From NCBI GenBank assembly GCA_030019205.1, contig JASEFH010000003.1:1-64000 (forward strand): a DNA stretch of 64,000 bases, in the 5' to 3' direction. How positions within the stretch are numbered: position 1 is the stretch's first letter; each line of letters starts with the position of its first letter. The position numbers and the translations under genes were made by a program. This document shows, piece by piece, positions 16,413 to 24,396 of the stretch. The stretch comes from Methanomicrobiales archaeon. Lineage in GTDB: Archaea; Halobacteriota; Methanomicrobia; Methanomicrobiales; JACTUA01. The notes beneath the pieces were generated by a model. It was not told the DNA's origin. It saw only the letters and a list, made by a program, of their open reading frames with translations, and did no database searches.

Positions 16413-16964
16413 TCACTTCTTCTGACTCATCCGGAGGAACGCCAGCGTCTGCCCCAGACAGTCCACGAGGTCCCGCTGCCCCTCGAGATAGTCGTTCATG
16501 GCACGGTAGAGCATGAACATGATCTCGACACCGTAGATGGCGAGCACGTCTGCCGGTGCGATGGGATTCAGGTAGGAGTCGATGCGAAACCCGTCGGAAC
16601 TGTACATCACTTCGTAGAGATGGCCGTCCTCTCCGAGAACGCAGAACTGGTCCTGGATCTTCCTGGTGGCATCGTCCGGACGGTAGGTGTCCGGCTCGAC
16701 CTTGCCGAGGACGATCATCTTCTGCCTGTGGTACTGCGCGTCGTAGATCTCCCCCTTTTGATCCACTTTTCCCCTGTCCAGCATGTTGATGCCGATCCGC
16801 CGCACCACGGGAACGGCCAGCGTTGCCATTCTCTCGAGCAGGAGAGAATCCTTCCCCTGGAGCTCCCGCGAATACTCCTCCTTCCTCCCCTCGAGATCTT
16901 CGATCTTCTGCTGGATGAGCGCAAACCCCCTCTCGATCTGCTCGTTGACGTCCTCCTCTGGCAT
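16413..16964 (-). CDS. uncharacterised protein with N-terminal coiled coil
   Basis: A 183-residue soluble protein I do not recognise. Residues about 5-50 are strongly helical and charged (QIERGFALIQQKIEDLEGRKEEYSRE read in parts), likely a coiled coil. The middle contains VPVVRRIGINMLDRG and a beta-rich part with YDAQYH. The C-terminal third is helical (LAIYGVEIMFMLYRAMNDYLEGQ). ATG at 16964 lies about 25-30 bp after an ATATAT box inside a perfect 26-bp palindrome, which suggests a leaderless, tightly regulated message. It faces the 15132 gene across a gene-free island and is divergent from nadX. Confidence 0.7.
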   Translation of the reverse strand: MPEEDVNEQIERGFALIQQKIEDLEGRKEEYSRELQGKDSLLLERMATLAVPVVRRIGINMLDRGKVDQKGEIYDAQYHRQKMIVLGKVEPDTYRPDDATRKIQDQFCVLGEDGHLYEVMYSSDGFRIDSYLNPIAPADVLAIYGVEIMFMLYRAMNDYLEGQRDLVDCLGQTLAFLRMSQKK

Positions 16965-16972
16965 ATCGTAGA

Positions 16973-16998
16973 GGATATATCCCCGCGGGGATATATCC
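16973..16998. promoter_or_regulatory. 26-bp perfect palindrome, candidate operator
   Basis: GGATATATCCCCG and its exact reverse complement abut with no spacer. Each half contains its own ATATAT box and GGATATATCC subpalindrome. It ends 8 bp before the ATG of the uncharacterised gene at 16964. The outer ATATAT (16991-16996) is placed to act as that gene's TATA box, so a repressor bound here would block TBP. Confidence 0.6.
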
Positions 16999-17167
16999 CT
17001 ATGCTTCAGGCCGCAGCCACGCGGGGACAGCCCGGGGGCATCCGCACGGCGCATGCCCCTGCACCACCGCGAAAACCCCCTACATCCGGAAGCGATCCCC
17101 GGCGGGCGTCGTGCAGCTGAAAACGCCTTCTGTCCGTCGTGGTGCGGCCCGTTTCTCGCAACTCCAA

Positions 17168-17259
17168 AAGTTTTTACTATTCGTACGGGAAATGACTGAT
17201 CCAGTTCTTCTCTCGTGCGGGAGAGACGGTGATTTTTACCGGGATACGAGTGAGCTTGA
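17168..17259 (+). promoter_or_regulatory. nadX promoter and leader with alternative hairpins
   Basis: An AT-rich TATA region (AAGTTTTTACTATT, 17168-17181) precedes a leader that can fold in two exclusive ways: CTCTC/GAGAG (17210-17214 with 17221-17225), or CTCGT/ACGAG (17212-17216 with 17246-17250) enclosing CGGT/ACCG (17227-17241). The second form would pair bases just ahead of the start codon. Whether this controls nadX is unknown. Confidence 0.3.
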
Positions 17260-18018
17260 ATGAAACGGGTTGGGTTGCTCGGATGCGGCAACGTCGGGCA
17301 GATCATCGCCCAGCACCAGGATGGCTTCGAGATTGCTGCGCTCTATGACAAGGTGGAGGAGAGAGCGCGCGATCTCGCTGCCCGGTACGGGGGCACAGCC
17401 TTCCGGGACTTCGAGTCGTTTGTATCGGGGGAGTTCGACATCGTTGTAGAGGCCGCGTCCGTCGGGGCCGTGCGGTGCTACGGCGAGAGGGTGCTGGAGC
17501 ACGGCAAGGATATCGTCATCCTCTCCGTCGGCGCCCTTGCGGATGCGGAGTATGCAGAGCGCCTGGCGGAGACCGCCCGCAGGTGCGGGCGGAGGGTCCG
17601 CATCCCGAGCGGCGCGATCGTCGGCCTCGACAACCTCAAGATCGGGCAGATCTCGAACCTGCGGCGGCTCCTTCTCCGCACGACCAAGAGCCCGCAGTCG
17701 CTCCGGATCGATGCCGGCGAACGGATGCTGATCTTCAAAGGCACCGCCAACGACTGCATCCGCCAGTTTCCAAGAAACATCAACGTGGCCGTGGCGCTGG
17801 GTCTTGCCGCCGGGCGGCAGGCGGAAGTCGAGATATGGGTGGATCCCGCGGTGGAGCGCAACATCCACGAGATCTTCGCCGAGGGCGAATTCGGCGACAT
17901 CTACATCCGGGTGAACAACGTGCCGAGCCCCGAGAATCCCGCCACCAGCTATATGGCCGCCCTCTCCATCCTCACGCTCCTGAAGAATCTGGATGAGCCC
18001 CTCGTCGTGGGAACCTGA
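17260..18018 (+). CDS. nadX: L-aspartate dehydrogenase (NAD biosynthesis)
   Basis: Converts aspartate to iminoaspartate using NAD(P)+, the first step of de novo NAD synthesis in organisms lacking L-aspartate oxidase. The 252-residue protein opens with the Rossmann motif LLGCGNVGQ (6-14). It continues with EAASVGAVRCYGERVL and VGALAD, then the catalytic-domain segments IPSGAIVGLDNLK and GTANDCIRQFPRNINVAVAL, all typical of NadX. It is followed by nadA after 21 bp and nadC by overlap, so the three-gene operon makes nicotinate mononucleotide from aspartate. Confidence 0.93.
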   Translation: MKRVGLLGCGNVGQIIAQHQDGFEIAALYDKVEERARDLAARYGGTAFRDFESFVSGEFDIVVEAASVGAVRCYGERVLEHGKDIVILSVGALADAEYAERLAETARRCGRRVRIPSGAIVGLDNLKIGQISNLRRLLLRTTKSPQSLRIDAGERMLIFKGTANDCIRQFPRNINVAVALGLAAGRQAEVEIWVDPAVERNIHEIFAEGEFGDIYIRVNNVPSPENPATSYMAALSILTLLKNLDEPLVVGT

Positions 18019-18039
18019 GCGCGGGACCGGGATCTGACC

Positions 18040-18930
18040 ATGGATACGGAGATACAGGATCTGAAGAAGGCCAAAAGAGCCGTCGTGCTCGCCCACAACT
18101 ATCAGCTCCCCGAGATCCAGGAGAACGCCGATGTGGTGGGCGACAGTCTGGAGCTCGCGATCCGTGCACGGGAGGCGACCGCAGACATCCTGGTCGTCTG
18201 CGGGGTCGATTTCATGGCGGAGACCGCCAAGATTCTCAATCCCGACAGGAAGGTGCTCATTCCGGTGCGGGAGGCAACCTGCCCCCTCGCCCACATGCTC
18301 ACGGCGGAGATGCTCCGGGAGGCGAGAGCTGCGTTTCCGGAAGCCGCGGTCGTCGTCTACGTGAACAGCACCGCCGAGGCGAAGGCGCTCGCGGACGTGA
18401 CCTGCACCTCCGCCAATGCGGTGGCGGTCGTGCGGTCGCTGGAAGCGCGGGACGTGATCTTTGCGCCGGATGCGAACCTCGCCGCCTACGTGCAGAAACA
18501 GGTTCCGGAGAAGCGGATCATCCCCATCCCCCCCGGAGGGCACTGCTATGTCCACACGCAGTTCACGGTGGAGGATGTCGGGGAGGCGCGGGCTGCAGGG
18601 CGGACGATCGTCTGCCACCCGGAGTGCGATCCCGCGGTCCAGGCACTCTCCGACTACGTCGCGTCGACGGGAGGCATGACCCGCCTCGCCCGCATGCACG
18701 AGGTGTGGTCCGTCTTCACCGAGCGGGAGATGACGTACCGGCTGCGGACGCTCTTCCCCGACAGGACCTTCGTCGCCAAGGAGGGGGCGATCTGCTACGA
18801 CATGAAGAAGACCACGCTCGAGGATCTGCGCCGCTCGCTCCGCGATGAGGTCTTCGAGGTCACGCTCCCCCGCGAGGTCATGGACCGCGCTCGCGGGGCG
18901 ATCGAGCGCATGGTGTCCGTAAGCCGATGA
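18040..18930 (+). CDS. nadA: quinolinate synthase
   Basis: Condenses iminoaspartate with dihydroxyacetone phosphate to quinolinate, using a 4Fe-4S cluster. The 296-residue protein matches NadA through VLAHNYQLPEIQENADVVGDS (read in parts, 17-37), CGVDFMAETAKIL, the repeat-domain segments VVYVNSTAEAKALAD and FAPDANLAAYV, and GGHCYVH. Cluster cysteines are expected among those in CGVDF, HPECDPAV and the C-terminal GAICYDMKKTTLEDL. It sits between nadX and nadC. Confidence 0.94.
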   Translation: MDTEIQDLKKAKRAVVLAHNYQLPEIQENADVVGDSLELAIRAREATADILVVCGVDFMAETAKILNPDRKVLIPVREATCPLAHMLTAEMLREARAAFPEAAVVVYVNSTAEAKALADVTCTSANAVAVVRSLEARDVIFAPDANLAAYVQKQVPEKRIIPIPPGGHCYVHTQFTVEDVGEARAAGRTIVCHPECDPAVQALSDYVASTGGMTRLARMHEVWSVFTEREMTYRLRTLFPDRTFVAKEGAICYDMKKTTLEDLRRSLRDEVFEVTLPREVMDRARGAIERMVSVSR

Positions 18931-19784
18931 CCATGATCCCCATCGACGACCTCCTGCGCTTCATCGCCGAGGATGCACCGGCCGGCGACGTCACCTCCGA
19001 GGTTCTCGTCCGCGGGAGGCCGATCAGGGCAGCGATCCTCGCGCGGCAGAAGGGGATCGTCGCGGGCACGGAGGAGTCTGCAGCGCTCTTCTCCCACTTC
19101 GGCGTCGAGGTGCAGCGGACCTGCCCGGACGGGAGCGAAGTCTCCGCGGACCAGCCGCTGCTGGAATTGTCGGGGGACGCGGCAGCCATCTTTCTCGTGG
19201 AGAGGACCGCGCTGAACCTGATCGGGAGGATGAGCGGCATCGCCACGGAGACGCACCGCTTCGTCGAGCGGGCGCGGGCGCTCAACCCGCGGGTGCGGGT
19301 GGCGGCCACCCGGAAGACGTGCCCGGGGCTGCGGATCCTCGACAAGAAGGCGGTCGTTCTGGGCGGCGGAGAGCCCCACCGCATCTCCCTCTCGGACGCG
19401 ATCCTGATCAAGGACACCCATCTGGCGATCCTGCCCCTCGAGGAGGCGGTGCGGAGAGCGAAGAGAGCATCCCTCTACAGGAAAGTCGAGGTGGAGGTGA
19501 ATCAGCCCGAAGAGGCAGTCTCCGCCGCCCTCGCCGGCGCCGATATCGTGATGCTCGACAATATGCCCCCGGAAGCGGTGGAGAGGACGATCGCGGACCT
19601 CGGGCAGCGGGACCTCCGGCGGCGGATCGTGCTCGAAGTCTCCGGCGGCATCGACGCGTCCAACTTCGACAGGTTCGCCCGCCTGGACGTGGACGTCATC
19701 AGCATGGGCGCCCTCACGCACAGCGTGAGGAACTTCGACGTCTGTCTGGAAGTCCTGAAAGGCGCGAAGTCCTTCCGGCTGTAG
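18927..19784 (+). CDS. nadC: nicotinate-nucleotide pyrophosphorylase (carboxylating)
   Basis: Quinolinate phosphoribosyltransferase; makes nicotinate mononucleotide from quinolinate and PRPP. The 285-residue protein has the N-terminal EDAPAGDVTSEVL, ERTALNLIGRMSGIAT, the substrate-binding ATRKTCPGLRILDKKAV, and the C-terminal barrel motifs VEVEVNQPEEA, IVMLDNMPPE, LEVSGGI and ISMGALTHS. The start overlaps the nadA stop by 4 bp. A hairpin follows at 19821-19842. Confidence 0.95.
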   Translation: MTMIPIDDLLRFIAEDAPAGDVTSEVLVRGRPIRAAILARQKGIVAGTEESAALFSHFGVEVQRTCPDGSEVSADQPLLELSGDAAAIFLVERTALNLIGRMSGIATETHRFVERARALNPRVRVAATRKTCPGLRILDKKAVVLGGGEPHRISLSDAILIKDTHLAILPLEEAVRRAKRASLYRKVEVEVNQPEEAVSAALAGADIVMLDNMPPEAVERTIADLGQRDLRRRIVLEVSGGIDASNFDRFARLDVDVISMGALTHSVRNFDVCLEVLKGAKSFRL

Positions 19785-19820
19785 GCGGGGCGATCGCGCC
19801 ATCCGGTCCTGCTGTCCTCC

Positions 19821-19842
19821 GGGGGATCCACGCGGATTCCCC
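19821..19842. terminator. hairpin between convergent nadC and amzA
   Basis: GGGGGATCC and GGATTCCCC pair (one G-T) around the 4-nt loop ACGC. It lies in the 75-bp gap between two convergent genes. No T-tract follows, so termination is only a possibility. Confidence 0.35.
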
Positions 19843-19859
19843 GCCGGGTCCCGCCTCCG

Positions 19860-20417
19860 TCATGGGGCGCGGATCCGTCTCCGCCGCAGCCCTGCGAGCC
19901 GCTCCCGGCAGGGGTGGCAGAACACCTTCCGCTTGCGGTCCAGTTCGTCCAGGGTCCTCGGGGGGAACATGATGCACTCGGGATCAGCGCAGTGGTCCAG
20001 CCCTTCCAGGTGCCCGATCTCGTGGGCGCTCTCTTTGGCGATCCGCTCCACCAGATCGGGATCGGACTCCACCCGCCCGTAGTAGCGGTTGTCCAGCCGC
20101 AGCGCCGAGACGACGGCCGTACCCGCCGATGCGCGTGCCAGTCCGAAGACGAAGTCGGACCCCTGGTCGAAGAGGTCGTGCTGCACCACCAGGAGGAGCG
20201 GATCGTCCGTCTTCAGGCGGCGCTTCTGCAGAAAAAGCCGATCCAGGATCGCCCGGGCATCGTACTGCTTTCTGTCGTTGTCATATCCGTTCAGCAGGAG
20301 GCGGTTCTCCTCCACGAAAACGGGCATATCGACCATGGCCGCGACGGTCCTGGCGACCGGCAGCGCCAGCCCGGGAGCGGCCGTGGTGTCCCAAAGCATT
20401 TTGATGCCCATCATCAT
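19860..20417 (-). CDS. amzA: archaemetzincin zinc metalloprotease
   Basis: A small metallopeptidase of 185 residues as drawn. The full archaemetzincin signature is present: HEIGHLEGLDHC (132-143) with zinc-binding H132, H136 and H142, catalytic E133, then C148 and M150 in PECIM, and a second zinc pair C167/C170 (CHPC). Its physiological substrate is unknown in the family. The start is ambiguous among M1-M3 and M7. A TATA box TTTATAGG lies inside the divergent gene (about 20434-20441), putting transcription near 20412, so the true start is probably at or after 20411. Only 10 bp separate it from the divergent UPF0146 start. Confidence 0.9.
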   Translation of the reverse strand: MMMGIKMLWDTTAAPGLALPVARTVAAMVDMPVFVEENRLLLNGYDNDRKQYDARAILDRLFLQKRRLKTDDPLLLVVQHDLFDQGSDFVFGLARASAGTAVVSALRLDNRYYGRVESDPDLVERIAKESAHEIGHLEGLDHCADPECIMFPPRTLDELDRKRKVFCHPCRERLAGLRRRRIRAP

Positions 20418-20427
20418 ACGGTTAGTA

Positions 20428-20850
20428 ATGCGCCCCTATAAACGTATTGAGTTCCTGATCGGCGATTATATAAGCAGGAATTACCGCAGCGCCGTCGAGA
20501 TCGGCGCGGGCAGGAACGTCACCGCCGCACTCCTCTGCGCGGAGCGGGGCGTCCGCATCCTCTGCACCGATATCCGCTCCATCCCGCCGCACGAAGGGCT
20601 GCCGACCTGCGTGGACGACGTGTTCAGCCCCCGCCGGGAGCTCTACCGCGGGGCGGAGCTCCTCTACTCCATCCGCCCGGGCATCGAGATGGTTCCGCCG
20701 ATGATCGCCCTTGCCCGGGACGTCGACAGCGATCTTTTGGTCTACCATCTCGGATTCGAGACCTACGCCGACGGCGGCGAACGGGTGGACTGCGGCGTGC
20801 TGCTCCACCGCTACCACCGCCGTCAGAACCCGTCGAACAGGGAAGACTGA
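20428..20850 (+). CDS. UPF0146 family protein
   Basis: A 140-residue protein of the UPF0146 family, which looks like a minimal Rossmann methyltransferase-like fold but has no established reaction. Features are FLIGDYISRNYRSAVEIGAGRNVTAALLC (read in parts, 8-36), ILCTDIR, DDVFSP, and LYSIRPGIEMVPPMIALAR. ATG at 20428 was chosen because the conserved part starts at about residue 5. Its 3' end runs 28 bp into the convergent rfcL gene. Confidence 0.82.
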   Translation: MRPYKRIEFLIGDYISRNYRSAVEIGAGRNVTAALLCAERGVRILCTDIRSIPPHEGLPTCVDDVFSPRRELYRGAELLYSIRPGIEMVPPMIALARDVDSDLLVYHLGFETYADGGERVDCGVLLHRYHRRQNPSNRED

Positions 20851-22169
20851 CTCTTCGCCGGCGCCTTCTTCTCCTCTTTCTGCTTCTCGGGAGCCTTTGC
20901 CCTCTCCCCGGCGCGGGTCGTTCCGGCGATCCCCTTGACGATCGCCGCTGCCCGCGTCCTGTCGTTCAGGAAGAAGTTCAGCTCGTCCGCATCCAGGTCC
21001 AGGGATGCGGCGAACCCTTCGGGGCTCCTCTCGATCAGGAGCGTCAGGGGGGTGAGGTAGCGTTCGCGGAGGATGCCCTGCGGGATGTGCGCCCGCTCTG
21101 CGATCTTCCTGAACAGGGTCCCCCGCACTGCCTTCTGCCGCTTCGAAGTGCCCATCCTTCTCCAGCGGGCAGGAGGCTGGATCCGCGAGTGGATGCCCTG
21201 TCCGCCCGCCGCAAGCGACGTCCCGAAGAGCATAATGGCGCTGGCGTACCGCCACAGGATGTAGTACTGCCGCCGCAGGGTGAGCCCGATCAGCTCGTCG
21301 GCACGGGAGAGGTATCGGTAGGCGCGCCCGAGCGCGCCCCGATCGCGCAGCTGCTCCAGGTTCCCCTCGACCCATTGCTCGATCACGTCCGGCGTCTCGT
21401 CAATCTCGCGGGACTGCTGGATCAGGTCCGCATCCCTCCGCCCGTGGAATACGGAACTGATGAGGTCGAAGATGGAGGATCGCGCGTCTTTGCTGGAACT
21501 GGCGATATCGCAGTCGGCGATGCTGTCCCGCCCTACGGCGGCGGCGTAGAGCATGTTGATACCGGCCCGCATGTCCCCGCCGGCGCTCTCGGCGATCTCC
21601 TTCAGGGCGGCATCCGAGCACCGCACCTTCTTCTGGATGGCGATCGCCTTGAGCCGGGGCAGCATGGAGCGTGCCTGGATGGCGCGGAACTGGATCAGAT
21701 CGCAGCGGGATTTCAGCTCCGCGGGAACCGAGTAGATATCGTTCGCGATGAGGATGACGGGCTGACGCGTGGTCTTGAAGAGATCCAGGATCGCCTTCGC
21801 CCCGCCGCGGTCGGCAGTGCCATGGAGGTCATCGGCCTCGTCGAGCAGGATCAGCTTGCGGGACGCTCCGCTCAGACTCCTCGTCACGCTGGAGCTGCCG
21901 GCGATCTGCTCGATTGCGCTCTTCGTCCTCTGATCGCTGGCGTTCAGCTCGACCACGTCCCAGCCCATGTCGTGCGCCAGGGCATGGGCGCTCGAGGTCT
22001 TGCCCGTACCGGGCTTGCCGTAGAGGAGGAGCGGCTTGCTGTTCGGGCTCCAGTTCTGCGCCCATTCCACCATCTGCCGCAGTGCAGGCCCGTTTCCAAC
22101 GACGTCCTGCAGCCGAATCGGGCGGTACTCTTCAGCCCAGTCCACATACAGGGTTTGGCCGGTAATCAA
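20823..22169 (-). CDS. rfcL: replication factor C large subunit
   Basis: Large subunit of the clamp loader that places PCNA on primed DNA. The 448-residue AAA+ protein has Walker A GKPGTGKTS (51-59), Walker B LILLDEADDL, and a sensor SRCDLIQFR. Its C-terminal tail is charged and ends QSSLFDGF, a PCNA-interacting (PIP) box at the last eight residues. The region before the tail is rich in Lys, Glu and Ala. No rfcS gene is in this window. The gene is divergent from methanogenesis marker 2, with the promoters in 22170-22227. Confidence 0.95.
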   Translation of the reverse strand: MITGQTLYVDWAEEYRPIRLQDVVGNGPALRQMVEWAQNWSPNSKPLLLYGKPGTGKTSSAHALAHDMGWDVVELNASDQRTKSAIEQIAGSSSVTRSLSGASRKLILLDEADDLHGTADRGGAKAILDLFKTTRQPVILIANDIYSVPAELKSRCDLIQFRAIQARSMLPRLKAIAIQKKVRCSDAALKEIAESAGGDMRAGINMLYAAAVGRDSIADCDIASSSKDARSSIFDLISSVFHGRRDADLIQQSREIDETPDVIEQWVEGNLEQLRDRGALGRAYRYLSRADELIGLTLRRQYYILWRYASAIMLFGTSLAAGGQGIHSRIQPPARWRRMGTSKRQKAVRGTLFRKIAERAHIPQGILRERYLTPLTLLIERSPEGFAASLDLDADELNFFLNDRTRAAAIVKGIAGTTRAGERAKAPEKQKEEKKAPAKSQSSLFDGF

Positions 22170-22227
22170 ATAAATTATCTCTCATGAAGGATGATTACCT
22201 AAAGGACTAACGTTTGGTGGTATATTG

Positions 22228-23241
22228 GTGGATCACTGCTCCATTGATTCTGTTGCAAAGGCGGTGCGGGAGTATGTCGGTGTGACGAGAAAACACGCCA
22301 TCGGCCAGATGATCCAGTCGCTGCGGATCGACTCCCCCGACGTCAACGTTATCGCCTCGTTCGGGGAGGACGCAGCCGTAATCGAGCATGGATCCGAAGC
22401 TCTCCTCCTCGCGGCCGACGGGATCTGGAGCCAGCTGATGGAGGTCGATCCCGTCTGGGCCGGCTACTGCTCCATTCTCGTGAACATCCACGACATCGCC
22501 GCCATGGGCGGCAGACCGATCGCGGTCGTGGACGTCCTCTCGGCATCCGACGAGCGGATCCGGGAGATGGTCACCCGCGGGATGCTGGAGGCCTCGGCTC
22601 AGTTCGGGGTCCCCATCGTTGGCGGGCATCTCCATCCCGATACCCCCTACAGCGTCATCGATGTGGCGATTCTGGGTTCGGCCCGGCTGGATTCGATCAT
22701 CTACAGCAGCACCGCCCGGGACGGCGATCGGGTGATCGCCGCCGTCGACCTGGGGGGCAGGGTTCACCCCTCCTGTGCCCTGAACTGGGACTCCGTGACG
22801 ATGAAGCCGCCCGACCAGGTGCGGGCGCAGATCGGGCTCCTCCAGAGGCTGGGGGAGGAGCACCTGCTGACGGCGGGCAAGGATATCAGCAACCCCGGCG
22901 TCCTCGGCACCCTGGGCATGCTGCTCGAGGTGAGCAACAAGGGCGCCGTGATCGAGATCGACGCGATCCCCCGCCCGGATCTCGCCAGGCACGGGATCAC
23001 CTTCGAGCACTGGGTGCGCATGTACCCCGGCATGGGGTTCGTGCTCACCGCCCGGGACGAGCACGTGGAGGAGGTCTGCAGGCGGTTTGCCGGCGTCGGT
23101 ATCACCGCCCGCCCCATCGGCAGGGTGGACGGGAGCAGAAACCTCACGATCCGGTACCGCGGACGGGCGACCTCCGTATTCGATCTGGAGAAGGATGGAA
23201 TCATGCGGCTCTTCACCAGGGCGGGTGCTGCTCTGCCATGA
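22228..23241 (+). CDS. methanogenesis marker protein 2 (AIR synthase-like)
   Basis: Member of a family found essentially only in methanogens and related methyl-coenzyme M reductase-bearing archaea; biochemical role unknown. The fold is that of PurM/SelD/ThiL-type ATP-using enzymes: GEDAAVIE near residue 46, NIHDIAAMGGRP for the metal/ATP loop, and GKDISNPGVLGTLGML in the second half. It has 337 residues from GTG at 22228, which lies 7 nt after GGTGG. TTG at 22225 would add one residue. The stop overlaps the next gene by 4 bp. Confidence 0.88.
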   Translation: MDHCSIDSVAKAVREYVGVTRKHAIGQMIQSLRIDSPDVNVIASFGEDAAVIEHGSEALLLAADGIWSQLMEVDPVWAGYCSILVNIHDIAAMGGRPIAVVDVLSASDERIREMVTRGMLEASAQFGVPIVGGHLHPDTPYSVIDVAILGSARLDSIIYSSTARDGDRVIAAVDLGGRVHPSCALNWDSVTMKPPDQVRAQIGLLQRLGEEHLLTAGKDISNPGVLGTLGMLLEVSNKGAVIEIDAIPRPDLARHGITFEHWVRMYPGMGFVLTARDEHVEEVCRRFAGVGITARPIGRVDGSRNLTIRYRGRATSVFDLEKDGIMRLFTRAGAALP

Positions 23242-23978
23242 TCGTGGGAATCGGCGTTCTCACCGAACCGGAGAAGGTTCTGTCCAGCGTGCGGTCCGTG
23301 CTGGACCGGCTGGACGTGGTCTGCTACTGCCCGGAGAATTTTCAGGCCGCCGAGGACGTTCCGCTGTTGCGGAGCGAGAACCCGGAAGAGGAACTCGTGC
23401 TGGATCTGGTCGAGGGGAGGATACACGCGGCTGTCCGCGGCACTCTGCCGGCAAACGCCACGCTGCGAGCGCTGAAACGTGCATGCGGGGTCGATCACCT
23501 CTCCCGCGTCGCCCTGCTGGAGACCGCGGCGGGAAAGCGGTTCCTGCTGGCGCCGGTCGGGGTGGACGAGGGGTGGACGGTCGCGGGCAAGCTCGAGCTG
23601 ATCGAGAAGGGCAAGGAGATTGCGCGGAGGTTCGGGCTGACCGAGCGGGTCGCCGTGCTCGCCGGCGGGCGGTACGGGGATGCCGGGCGGCATCCCGCCG
23701 TCGATCGGAGCCTGGCGGACGCCGAACTTGTCGCCCGCCTGGCTCAGGCGGAACCCTGGGAGATCCTGATCGAAGATGCGATCGGGGAGTGCGGGCTGAT
23801 CATCGCCCCCGACGGGATCAGCGGGAACCTCATCTTCCGCACCCTCACCTTCCTCGGCGGGGGGAAGGGGCACGGGGCGCCCGTGGTGAATATCGACAGA
23901 ATTTTTGTCGATACCTCGCGCGCCTCGCCGGACTACAGGAATGCCCTATTGCTCGCAGCATCACTGGCCAAAACATAA
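23238..23978 (+). CDS. mtxX: methanogenesis marker protein 4 (MtxX family)
   Basis: A 246-residue protein matching the methanogen-specific marker 4/MtxX family, distantly like the phosphate acyltransferase fold. Typical stretches are [78 protein letters not shown] (read in parts) and YRNALLLAA. It is translationally coupled to marker 2 by an ATGA overlap, which suggests the two work together, but no reaction is established. An inverted repeat follows at 24083-24098. Confidence 0.87.
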   Translation: MIVGIGVLTEPEKVLSSVRSVLDRLDVVCYCPENFQAAEDVPLLRSENPEEELVLDLVEGRIHAAVRGTLPANATLRALKRACGVDHLSRVALLETAAGKRFLLAPVGVDEGWTVAGKLELIEKGKEIARRFGLTERVAVLAGGRYGDAGRHPAVDRSLADAELVARLAQAEPWEILIEDAIGECGLIIAPDGISGNLIFRTLTFLGGGKGHGAPVVNIDRIFVDTSRASPDYRNALLLAASLAKT

Positions 23979-24082
23979 ATATCTTCATTTTGCTGCTGTT
24001 ACTTAGAAAAAGCCGTGAAAAGGGCCCGGAATTTTTCAACGACAAATTTCGTTCCTTCCACGATCCTGTGCCCATATGTTGC

Positions 24083-24098
24083 TCTATCGTGTGATAGA
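24083..24098. terminator. short hairpin downstream of marker 4
   Basis: TCTATC/GATAGA with a GTGT loop is a perfect 6-bp stem, followed by the AT-rich ATCCTAAATTATC. It could end the marker 2-4 transcript. The CTATC(G)/GATAG arms also resemble those of the intergenic repeats. Confidence 0.3.
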
Positions 24099-24124
24099 AT
24101 CCTAAATTATCGAGGAAACGACGA

Positions 24125-24168
24125 AAGGTATTTATACTAATTGATATACCTTGTTTTGAGGTGGTTAA
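24125..24168 (+). promoter_or_regulatory. histone gene promoter with flanking inverted repeat
   Basis: TATA box TTTATACTA (24131-24139). Arms AAGGTAT (24125-24131) and ATACCTT (24146-24152) form a perfect inverted repeat that brackets the TATA box. The ribosome site GAGGTGG (24158-24164) is strong and 4 nt from the ATG. Confidence 0.55.
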
Positions 24169-24375
24169 ATGGCAGATCTACCTATTGCAGCGGTTGTACG
24201 AATCGCGAAGAAGAACGGTGCTGAGAGGGTCGGGAGCGATGCCGCTTCCGCACTCGTGACGAAGGCCGAGGCGTACATCGCCAACCTGACGAAGGAGGCC
24301 AACCGTCTCGCCCAGCACGCTGGCCGAAAGACGATCAAGGAAGAGGATGTCGAGCTCGCGGCCAAGTCCGCGTAA
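24169..24375 (+). CDS. archaeal histone
   Basis: A 68-residue HMf-type histone that wraps DNA as dimers and larger stacks. The three-helix histone fold is plain: LPIAAVVRIAKKNGAERVG, then ALVTKAEAYIANLTKEA, then GRKTIKEEDVELAAK. The RIAKKNGAERV and GRKTI loops carry the DNA-contacting arginines and threonine. There are no tails, as is normal. It is a single gene with its own promoter and a T-rich stretch just after the stop. Confidence 0.96.
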   Translation: MADLPIAAVVRIAKKNGAERVGSDAASALVTKAEAYIANLTKEANRLAQHAGRKTIKEEDVELAAKSA

Positions 24376-24380
24376 GCATC

Positions 24381-24396
24381 CTTTTTCTCTTATTCC
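24381..24396 (+). terminator. T-rich terminator after histone gene
   Basis: CCTTTTTCTCTTATT begins 5-6 bp after the stop codon. Oligo-T tracts without a hairpin are the usual archaeal intrinsic terminator. Confidence 0.5.
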
